Shown in pieces: positions 1 through 3,661 of a stretch of DNA of 5,319 nt. Below the pieces are notes generated by a model, which saw only the letters and a list, made by a program, of their open reading frames with translations, did no database searches and was not told where the DNA came from. Source of the DNA: Planctomycetota bacterium (lineage in GTDB: Bacteria; Planctomycetota; Planctomycetia; Pirellulales; Lacipirellulaceae); contig JAJRUA010000114.1 in assembly GCA_024278035.1 (NCBI GenBank), positions 1 to 5,319 on the forward strand. The letters are read 5' to 3'. Position numbers and translations under genes: made by a program. Within the stretch, counting starts at the first letter, position 1; each line of letters begins with the position of its first letter.

Positions 1-1
1 C

Positions 2-100
2 TATGCCCAGCTTACTCCGAGCATGAAAGACAATCTGAGACGTGCCGAGGGGCAGCTTTACGAGATGTTGCGATCGTCGCTTGGGCGGTTGGGAGAGTAG
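2..100 (+). CDS. C-terminal fragment of an unrecognised protein
   Basis: The frame beginning at base 2 is open from the window edge to a TAG at 98-100 and gives 32 residues ending RSSLGRLGE. The fragment is polar and looks helical, with segments such as MKDNLRRAEGQLYEML that could form an amphipathic helix. No domain or catalytic motif is visible and I cannot name the family. I prefer this frame to the two others because its composition is protein-like and it stops just before a GC-rich potential terminator. The frame at base 1 also stays open past this point, so the call is moderate. The start lies outside the window. Confidence 0.45.
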   Translation, partial: YAQLTPSMKDNLRRAEGQLYEMLRSSLGRLGE

Positions 101-118
101 TCTTAGGCTTTCGGTCAC

Positions 119-162
119 GGGGGCGGCTTTTTTCGATAGCCGACATCGCAGCCCCCTCTTTT
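119..162 (+). terminator. possible terminator after the partial gene
   Basis: GGGGGCGGCT at 119-128 can pair with AGCCG at 138-142 and with the C-run at 152-156, and a T-rich stretch (TCTTTTCTTTG) follows. The pairing is split and imperfect, so this is only a weak candidate. Its place about 20 bases after the stop at 98-100 fits termination of that gene. Confidence 0.25.
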
Positions 163-247
163 CTTTGTTCGCCATTCTGGAGCCTCGGCCAGCATTCTGC
201 TTGAGCCTGCGCCAGCGATTACCCGGTACTTTGTCAGCTTCCAAGAG

Positions 248-295
248 TTCGAGTGCGAGACACTCGAATGCCTAATGATAGCGAAGAACTAGGCA
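248..295. repeat. two adjacent hairpins in intergenic DNA
   Basis: TTCGAGTG (248-255) and CACTCGAA (261-268) form a perfect 8-bp stem with a 5-base loop. Immediately next, TGCCTA (269-274) and TAGGCA (290-295) form a 6-bp stem around a 15-base loop. There is no T-tract after either, so they are not typical intrinsic terminators. They could be part of an RNA leader, a protein-binding site or a dispersed palindromic element. Confidence 0.5.
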
Positions 296-398
296 GCATA
301 AAGGGTTACGGCGACCGGCGATCTTTTGTCCTGCCTCAGGTGTACCCACGGTAAACCCCCCAATTTGGTTAGGTTGAAAGGAGATTACATAAATAGTG

Positions 399-408
399 TA
401 CATATGTA
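399..408. promoter_or_regulatory. perfect palindrome TACATATGTA upstream of the two-gene unit
   Basis: A perfect 10-bp palindrome lies in an AT-rich segment about 87 bases before the start codon at 496, and a T-run follows it at 410-416. TTGAAA at 374-379 could be a -35-like element, but no good -10 box stands at the right spacing. It may be an operator or part of the promoter region. The support is position and symmetry only. Confidence 0.25.
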
Positions 409-495
409 TATTTTTTGGCCGCCCTTTGTGATAGGTTTCTGTTGAGTCAAAGACATCTACTAATTCCTTTGATTGACCTCCGGAGGGCGAAAAAA

Positions 496-714
496 ATGAT
501 TCCTAAGCCACAACCAAATTTTGATATCCCCAGCGAAACTCCCCCCGAGTGGGACGACCAGACTCCGCTAGAGGTCGAGGACGATCGCTGGGATGCCTTT
601 CTTCCCGATGGTGGGCAGGAAGACCTATTGCCCGAGCCGGGCGACTTTTGGATTGAGTTTGATGGGGTTCCCGACTCACTTGCGAGTTCCCTATTTTCGC
701 CTTGCCTGAGTTGA
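496..714 (+). CDS. small acidic hypothetical protein
   Basis: This encodes 72 residues and is very acidic, rich in Asp, Glu, Pro and Trp (for example PPEWDDQTPLEVEDDRWDAF and PEPGDFWIEFDG). There is no signal peptide, membrane segment or Cys motif, and it is probably cytoplasmic. I chose the ATG at 496 because GGAGG at 482-486 lies 9 bases upstream. The frame continues upstream to a TTG at 415, but that extension (for example RFLLSQRHLLIPLIDL) is different in character and has no ribosome-binding site. The next gene starts 58 bases after the stop on the same strand, which suggests co-transcription with the HTH protein. I associate short acidic proteins of this style with planctomycete HTH/zinc-ribbon genes, so it may be a partner of that protein. 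That role is inference, and the function is unknown. Confidence 0.7.
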   Translation: MIPKPQPNFDIPSETPPEWDDQTPLEVEDDRWDAFLPDGGQEDLLPEPGDFWIEFDGVPDSLASSLFSPCLS

Positions 715-772
715 GCGTGAAAGCAGTTTGCCGGAAAAGCCCACTGGAATAATTCACCTGGAGAAGTCCCTC

Positions 773-1099
773 ATGTTGTCCCTTGCATTGGTCGAAGAGA
801 TACGTCGATTGCTGGTAGAAGGCCAGCTATCGCATCGCAAAATTGCTGCCAAGTTGAGTGTCAGTCGAGGTACGGTTGGGGCGATCGCCAGCGGTCGCCG
901 CGGAATGTTTGGCCATGAACCCGACGCGGATGGTTTGAGCCTGAATAGCCAAAGCGCCTTAGCCGAGCGCTGCCCTACTTGTGGAGCGAGAGTCTACAAA
1001 CCTTGTTTACTATGTCGATCGCGAGAGTACAAACGGCGGCAAGAACGCCTGGCAGAATTGATTTCTTCGGAAGATGGCAATCGCCTAAAGGTTGCTTAG
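773..1099 (+). CDS. small HTH DNA-binding protein with C-terminal zinc ribbon
   Basis: This encodes 108 residues. Residues about 5-43 form a helix-turn-helix of the Hin/resolvase or HTH_23 type: a helix (VEEIRRLL), then SHRKIAAKLSVSRGTVGAIASG, where RKIAAKL-SVSRGTVGAI is the turn and recognition helix. Residues 67-81 carry CPTC and CLLC, two Cys pairs spaced as a zinc ribbon, followed by a basic tail (REYKRRQERL). The likely role is a sequence-specific DNA-binding regulator or nucleoid-associated factor. There is no catalytic domain, so it is not a recombinase. The ATG at 773 is preferred because GGAG at 760-763 lies 9 bases upstream. A longer TTG start at 728 adds 15 unremarkable residues. 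Small proteins with this pairing are common in planctomycetes (from memory, not searched). It probably forms a unit with the acidic protein upstream. Confidence 0.82.
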   Translation: MLSLALVEEIRRLLVEGQLSHRKIAAKLSVSRGTVGAIASGRRGMFGHEPDADGLSLNSQSALAERCPTCGARVYKPCLLCRSREYKRRQERLAELISSEDGNRLKVA

Positions 1100-1119
1100 A
1101 AAACGTGGCACCTTAGATT

Positions 1120-1148
1120 GCAATCGTTGAATTTTCCATATCGATTGC
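1120..1148. other. hairpin between the convergent HTH gene and the cassette cluster
   Basis: GCAATCG (1120-1126) and CGATTGC (1142-1148) form a perfect 7-bp stem around a 15-base loop, between the end of the plus-strand HTH gene and the end of the minus-strand cluster. No T-tract follows on either strand, so a terminator role is unproven. Its right arm overlaps the outer core of the attC-like site. Confidence 0.3.
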
Positions 1149-1233
1149 CGAACGACCGAGCTCACATGCCGCGCAAGAAGCTTTGATAAAACGAAGGAGG
1201 TCGTTCGCGGTCAGGTTCAGCGTCTTGTTAGGC
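1147..1233 (-). other. attC site of the hicAB cassette
   Basis: On the minus strand the site starts with GCCTAAC (R'', a perfect RYYYAAC core, plus positions 1227-1233) and ends with GTTCGGC (R', one mismatch to GTTRRRY, positions 1147-1153). The two cores pair at 6 of 7 positions. Inside them, GCTGAACCTGACCGC and GCGGCATGTGAGC pair imperfectly with bulges, as expected of L'' and L' arms with extrahelical bases. The site is 87 bp, within the usual range. The hicB stop codon is the TAA inside GCCTAAC. A separate perfect 9-bp inverted repeat, CGAACGACC/GGTCGTTCG, offers an alternative fold. Confidence 0.7.
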
Positions 1234-1467
1234 AACTCCCAGCATCTTGTTCGCGATGTCGCGTCCCGACGTAGGCGGCGGCAGCGGCTTGCCATCCTGG
1301 TGATAAAGTTCAATCGTCTCATCAACGATTTGACAGAGCTGTTCAAAAACCTGCCGCTCATCATCCCCATGGCAGCCTCCATAAAGTAAGCAGGGGGAAC
1401 TGCCTACGTAACAGTTGTCTTTATCAGACCACTCAACAATCTTCACGTAACGAGTGCTTTCTTTCAT
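1228..1467 (-). CDS. hicB: HicB-family antitoxin
   Basis: This encodes 79 residues. HicB proteins bind and neutralise the HicA mRNA-cleaving toxin, and many also repress their own operon. The sequence has the HicB degraded-RNase-H-like fold pattern: a first strand (YVKIVEWSDKDNCYVG), then PCLLYGGCHGDDERQVFEQL leading into a helix (QIVDETIELYHQDGKPLPPP). These match the W-S-D-x-D, GGCHGDD and DGKPLPPP features of one HicB subfamily. It ends soon after that (RDIANKMLGVA), so there is no obvious C-terminal HTH or ribbon-helix-helix DNA-binding domain, unlike longer HicB proteins. Its start overlaps the hicA stop as ATGA (1464-1467), a sign of translational coupling. Its last Ala codon and stop form part of the attC core GCCTAAC, so the reading frame ends within the recombination site. 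Confidence 0.9.
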   Translation of the reverse strand: MKESTRYVKIVEWSDKDNCYVGSSPCLLYGGCHGDDERQVFEQLCQIVDETIELYHQDGKPLPPPTSGRDIANKMLGVA

Positions 1468-1661
1468 GACTTGGATTCCTCAATTGCGCGTTCCACAGAC
1501 TTTTCTTGGTAATGTTTGGCATCGCTTCCAGTTTTGCCAGACACGGTCAATGGCTTTGCCACATGAGGATGCACAAAATTCCGATGGCTTCCTTTGCCAC
1601 CACGGTTGGTAAACCCTGCCTGCATTATAGGCAACCTCGAAAGAGAAACCAAGTCAAACAT
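1464..1661 (-). CDS. hicA: HicA-family mRNA interferase toxin
   Basis: This encodes 65 residues. HicA toxins have a double-stranded RNA-binding-like fold and cleave mRNA through a conserved histidine. Visible here are AGFTNRGGKGSHRNFVHP (residues 15-32) with the expected catalytic His26, then the strand TVSGKTG and the C-terminal helix DAKHYQEKSVERAIEE, both typical of one HicA subfamily. The length is normal. The first 14 residues (MFDLVSLSRLPIMQ) are unlike the usual charged N-terminus of this family. An in-frame TAG lies 6 bases before the ATG, so no longer start exists and no frameshift restores a better match. The ribosome-binding site is poor. Only 21 bases separate the ATG from the stop of the upstream membrane-protein gene, so the three genes may share a transcript. 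Toxin-first order with an overlapping antitoxin is normal for hicAB. Confidence 0.85.
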   Translation of the reverse strand: MFDLVSLSRLPIMQAGFTNRGGKGSHRNFVHPHVAKPLTVSGKTGSDAKHYQEKSVERAIEESKS

Positions 1662-1682
1662 GGCCTAGTGAGCCACCGCGTA

Positions 1683-1991
1683 TTAGAAGCCATCACCATC
1701 GATAGACTCCGCATTCTTTGGTTGGAATAAGGAGATGAATCCCCACCCTGTTAGCACAAAAAGAAGCGGTACGATCAGCATGAGATCGACTCGGATGTTG
1801 TAACCTTGATTTTTGCAAAACAACTCCCACATCGCGCACATGGCCCATCCGACACTAGCGACCGCAGTTGGCGCTGCGCGCCTTCCCGCCACAAAAGAGC
1901 CAAGAGAAGCGACGAAAAAGAGGGCGGCCAGCACAGCAATCCGCTCAGGGTGCATGAGGAAGAATTGGACTGGTGCAAAGAATATTTCCAT
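1683..1991 (-). CDS. small integral membrane protein of unknown function
   Basis: This encodes 102 residues with three probable membrane segments: about 18-36 (IAVLAALFFVASLGSFVAG), about 43-58 (AVASVGWAMCAMWELF) and about 67-89 (VDLMLIVPLLFVLTGWGF). The loop between the second and third holds KNQGYNIRVDL, and the C-terminus is polar (PKNAESIDGDGF). I do not recognise a named family. The pattern W-A-x-C-A-x-W-E ... Y-x-I-R-V-D-L looks like a conserved hypothetical protein of two to three membrane helices. The ATG at 1991 lies only 10 bases after the attC core GTTAGGC (minus strand), exactly where a cassette's first gene would start, and leaves room for only a weak ribosome-binding site (AAGAG). 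The stop is followed after 21 bases by hicA. Confidence 0.72.
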   Translation of the reverse strand: MEIFFAPVQFFLMHPERIAVLAALFFVASLGSFVAGRRAAPTAVASVGWAMCAMWELFCKNQGYNIRVDLMLIVPLLFVLTGWGFISLFQPKNAESIDGDGF

Positions 1992-2001
1992 TGCTCTTAT
2001 T

Positions 2002-2093
2002 GCCTAACGATCGAAATCACCGGGCCGCGACGAACGACATTGATTTCAAAAAACCACGCGACCCGCGGCTCCGTGTGTAGTGATTTATTATGC
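2002..2093 (-). other. attC-like site of the HxlR/thioredoxin-like cassette
   Basis: On the minus strand the site ends with GTTAGGC (perfect R' core, positions 2002-2008) and starts with a degenerate R'' core, GCATAAT (2087-2093). The inner arms are CACGGAGCCGCG and CGCGGCCCGGTG, which pair at 10 of 12 positions, with an unpaired or loosely paired 9-11 base segment next to each core. It is 92 bp. It begins 9 bases after the regulator's stop codon (2103-2105) and ends 10 bases before the next gene start, the usual position for attC. The degenerate R'' is tolerable in family terms but lowers certainty. Confidence 0.6.
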
Positions 2094-2102
2094 GGACATT
2101 AC

Positions 2103-2447
2103 TTATCGACCGTGATGCACAGGCTGCTGACGACCGAACCGCTGTTGCAGCTCATCGATCTGATCGAATATTTGCACGAAATGTTCACCAAATTCGGTTA
2201 ACCGATATTCTACACGAGGTGGAACCTCTGGAAAAGATTCTCGGTTGACGATACCAAGTCGCACGAGTTTTGTGAGCCGGTCATTGAGCACCTTGCTTGT
2301 CAGTCCATCCGCCGTGCGTTGTAGCTGTCCCGGACGATGAACGCCAATACGAATCTGTGACAAGACGTGCATCGTCCATTTGCAGCCAATGCAATTTTCA
2401 AAAATTTCTTGCACCGAAACCATCGGCGATTGGTCATTTCTTTCCAT
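2103..2447 (-). CDS. HxlR-family winged-helix transcriptional regulator
   Basis: This encodes 114 residues from the ATG at 2447. The sequence follows the HxlR pattern in order: C-x-x-C-K-W-T-M-H-V-L (residues 19-29; most relatives have G-x-K-W-T), HRPGQLQRTADGLTSKVLND as the HTH, RLTKLVRLGIVNRESFPEVP as the wing, and PRVEYRLTEFGEHF, the most diagnostic segment. Such proteins are small dimeric regulators. Several (for example YodB, HypR) sense thiol oxidation or electrophiles through a conserved N-terminal Cys, here Cys19. An additional Cys22 creates a CxxC pair. I chose 2447 because the longer frame up to 2552 adds 35 residues that do not resemble the family and runs through the divergent promoter region. 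It is divergent from the thioredoxin-like gene, with a palindrome immediately before its ATG. It therefore probably controls itself and that neighbour. Confidence 0.88.
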   Translation of the reverse strand: MERNDQSPMVSVQEIFENCIGCKWTMHVLSQIRIGVHRPGQLQRTADGLTSKVLNDRLTKLVRLGIVNRESFPEVPPRVEYRLTEFGEHFVQIFDQIDELQQRFGRQQPVHHGR

Positions 2448-2466
2448 TTGGTTCGTACCGAACAAA
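2448..2466. promoter_or_regulatory. candidate HxlR-type operator abutting the regulator start codon
   Basis: The plus strand reads TTGGTTCG-TAC-CGAACAAA: two 8-base half-sites pairing at 7 of 8 positions around a 3-base centre. It directly precedes the regulator's ATG (2445-2447, minus strand) and lies about 88 bases before the divergent thioredoxin-like gene. Binding there would block the regulator's initiation region and could affect the divergent promoter. The size and symmetry fit a dimeric winged-helix protein. No binding consensus was matched. Confidence 0.5.
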
Positions 2467-2477
2467 TTAGTGCGTGG

Positions 2478-2505
2478 TTGAGACGGGGCTGACTGAGTGT
2501 ATCGT
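2478..2505 (+). promoter_or_regulatory. possible sigma-70-like promoter of the thioredoxin-like gene
   Basis: TTGAGA (2478-2483; 5 of 6 to TTGACA) and TATCGT (2500-2505; 4 of 6 to TATAAT) are 16 bases apart and about 50 bases before the ATG at 2554. The candidate operator lies just upstream. Planctomycete promoters are poorly conserved, so this is tentative. Confidence 0.3.
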
Positions 2506-2553
2506 TGTATCAGGTGTTGTTTGTGTTCTATCAATCTAACGAAGGAGATCATT

Positions 2554-2790
2554 ATGACAAAGTCCGTGCGGTTTTACCATGCAGGATGCTCAATTTGTGT
2601 GACAGCAGAAAACAGCGTTGTCGATGCTTTGGATCGAAGCCGATTTGATGTTGAGGTTGTGCATCTTGGTGAATCACCGAGCCGTATCGCCGAAGCAGAA
2701 AAAGCGGGCGTAAAGTCGGTGCCAGCTCTGTTGCTGGACGGTGAAGTCCTGCACATCAATCACGGGGCTGACATCTCTGCGTTGAAGTAA
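2554..2790 (+). CDS. thioredoxin/glutaredoxin-fold CxxC protein
   Basis: This encodes 78 residues. It has the shape of a minimal thioredoxin-like domain: a first strand (VRFYHAG), the redox motif C-S-I-C at residues 12-15 at the start of helix 1, a second strand (DVEVVHLGE), a helix (SRIAEAEKAG), and SVPAL with the expected cis-proline at Pro57, followed by the strand pair ALLLDGEVLHIN. There is no signal peptide, so it should act in the cytoplasm, reducing or isomerising disulfides or sensing thiol state. The substrate is unknown. GAAGGAG at 2541-2547 lies 6 bases before the ATG, a strong ribosome-binding site, which excludes the longer start at 2497. It is divergent from the HxlR-type gene and runs against the cassette direction. 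A hairpin terminator follows. Confidence 0.85.
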   Translation: MTKSVRFYHAGCSICVTAENSVVDALDRSRFDVEVVHLGESPSRIAEAEKAGVKSVPALLLDGEVLHINHGADISALK

Positions 2791-2803
2791 CGTGCGCAAC
2801 CGA

Positions 2804-2840
2804 AGGGCGGTATCGTGTACCGCGAGCCGCCCTCCTTTTC
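2804..2840 (+). terminator. rho-independent terminator of the thioredoxin-like gene
   Basis: AGGGCGG (2804-2810) and CCGCCCT (2827-2833) form a perfect 7-bp GC-rich stem, 13 bases after the stop codon, followed by CCTTTTC. The 16-base loop may pair further (GGTA/TACC). It would stop plus-strand transcription before the adjacent attC site. Confidence 0.55.
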
Positions 2841-2853
2841 ACGCCTCTCCGCT

Positions 2854-2930
2854 GCCTAACGTTTCGGATCAGTGGGCCGTGAAGTAAACCCGCACGGTTG
2901 TTACGGCTCCACTGCATCCGTTTGTTCTGT
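2854..2930 (-). other. attC site of the acetyltransferase cassette, overlapping its coding end
   Basis: On the minus strand the site ends with GTTAGGC (perfect R', positions 2854-2860). The arms CGGATGCAGTGGAGCCGT (2903-2920) and ACGGCCCACTGATCCG (2865-2880) pair along nearly their whole length, with two unpaired bases in the first arm, a G after CGGAT and an A near GGAGCC. These match the extrahelical bases that orient attC folding. The R'' core is degenerate (ACAGAAC, positions 2924-2930, keeping AAC). The total is 77 bp with a 22-base apical region. The acetyltransferase stop codon (2901-2903) lies just inside the arm. Confidence 0.78.
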
Positions 2931-3467
2931 GCCATCACGCTGCGGCCCGAACTCCGGTCGATAATTGGCCGTTCCTTTCGCAAGCGATTGTACAGAATTT
3001 TGATCGAGTATGTTGACGAAGAACACATCCTGCGGAATGCCATCAAACCCGTGCAAGAGCTTGTGTTGCGCACCAGGCTGAAACCCAAATCGAGGATAGT
3101 ATTTGGGATGGCCCAACACGACAACGAACGGGCATCCGTCCACAACGAGTTGTTTGATGCCTGATTCTACGAGTGCCGCCCCGATACTAGTCTGTTGGCG
3201 ATTGGGTACGACGGCCATGGGTGCAAGCCCCATACCGTGAACCGCGCCGCTGGCTGTGAGAACTGATACTGGCGAGAACAGAACGTGTCCGATGATTGTG
3301 TCATTGTCCGTTGCGACAAGTGCCAGTAAATCATCGCAGTTGTTTCGCAATTGATCGACCAGATCAGCTTCGCCGTTGTGGCCGAACTCACAGTCCGTGA
3401 AGGCATCGACGATTACGCACCGGACAGCATCATGGTCATCGTGCGTTTCGGGGCGAATCGAAATCAT
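2901..3467 (-). CDS. GNAT N-acetyltransferase, YhbS-like
   Basis: This encodes 188 residues. GNAT enzymes transfer acetyl from acetyl-CoA to an amine, and the substrate here cannot be told. Features in order: an N-terminal strand MISIRPETHDDHDAV, a helix with EADLVDQLR (33-41), strands LLALVATDNDTIIGHVLFSPV (47-67), the acetyl-CoA segment LAPMAVVPNRQQTSIGAALV (81-100), then VVVLGHPKYYPRFGF (115-129), the diagnostic YhbS-like segment, and a C-terminal GTANYRPEFG. In the pyrophosphate-binding loop the usual Q/R-x-x-G-x-G reads Q-Q-T-S-I-G, so the first Gly is Ser. That is tolerated in some GNATs but could weaken activity. The ATG at 3467 is preferred to a TTG at 3491, since family homology begins at ISIRPE. 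The last residues, TDAVEP, are encoded within the attC arm. Confidence 0.9.
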   Translation of the reverse strand: MISIRPETHDDHDAVRCVIVDAFTDCEFGHNGEADLVDQLRNNCDDLLALVATDNDTIIGHVLFSPVSVLTASGAVHGMGLAPMAVVPNRQQTSIGAALVESGIKQLVVDGCPFVVVLGHPKYYPRFGFQPGAQHKLLHGFDGIPQDVFFVNILDQNSVQSLAKGTANYRPEFGPQRDGTEQTDAVEP

Positions 3468-3513
3468 AGCGTCGCCAGAGGCACAGAACAAAACATGGGT
3501 GGGATCTACCTTA

Positions 3514-3661
3514 ATCTAACGCAATAATAGCAACTCTCGCTCTTCGGCACAAAGCCTTACAGACTACAAGCTTATGGCAACTGAGGTTACACCGTGCGTG
3601 CCATTTTATTGCCAGAATTAGTCCGTAACTCACGACTTTCCTTTTCAACGGGCTGTTAGAG
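3514..3661 (-). other. structured attC-like spacer at the upstream edge of the cluster
   Basis: On the minus strand this stretch begins with CTCTAAC (3655-3661), which contains the stop of the membrane-protein gene, and ends with GTTAGAT (3514-3520), a perfect GTTRRRY core placed 46 bases before the acetyltransferase start. Internal pairing is modest: GCAATAA near 3609 against TTATTGC near 3524, and an AAGCTT...AAGGCTT apical hairpin. It could be a diverged attC (145 bp, or about 110 bp if GACTAAT at 3617-3623 is the inner core) or a dispersed planctomycete intergenic repeat. The frame running through it is open but not gene-like. Confidence 0.35.

Larger units (their letters stand above)
101..495. 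other. 395-base intergenic stretch without a convincing gene
   Basis: No open frame here has a ribosome-binding site together with protein-like composition. The open frame from about 42 to 275 starts inside the upstream gene and is rich in Arg, Ser and Cys, as expected of a shadow. The stretch holds the possible terminator, the paired hairpins and the palindrome upstream of the acidic-protein gene. Nothing recognisable lies between about 296 and 370. Confidence 0.6.
1147..3520 (-). mobile_element. integron cassette cluster without an integrase (CALIN-like)
   Basis: Three attC-like sites in the same orientation (1147-1233, 2002-2093, 2854-2930) each sit at the 3' end of a minus-strand gene. 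The segments between them are about 0.65-0.85 kb, the usual cassette size. The cargo is typical of cassettes: a toxin-antitoxin pair, a small membrane protein, a regulator with a redox protein, and a GNAT acetyltransferase. The flanking genes look like resident planctomycete genes. No tyrosine-recombinase gene is visible, so within the window this is a cluster of attC sites lacking an integron integrase. The upstream boundary is placed at the core-like GTTAGAT (minus strand) at 3514-3520 and is the least certain part. An integrase could lie elsewhere on the chromosome. Confidence 0.6.

Noticed and set aside
42..275. Plus-strand 77-residue frame
   Set aside because: It begins inside the partial upstream gene, lacks a ribosome-binding site and has shadow-like composition.
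404..445. Possible 13-residue leader peptide (ATG within the palindrome)
   Set aside because: The nearest purine-rich site (AAAGGAG at 377-383) is too far upstream, and no attenuator-like structure with a T-run follows.
1113..1382. Minus-strand 89-residue frame across the hicB end and the attC
   Set aside because: It lies in a different frame over hicB, which has clear family features. The rest is translated attC sequence.
1806..2201. Plus-strand 131-residue frame over the small membrane protein and attC
   Set aside because: It is antisense to a protein with three clear membrane helices, crosses the attC site and has no family character.
2534..2540. Perfect RYYYAAC heptamer ATCTAAC before the thioredoxin-like gene
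   Set aside because: There is no paired arm or second core at a suitable distance, and it sits directly before a ribosome-binding site. One such match per kb per strand is expected by chance.
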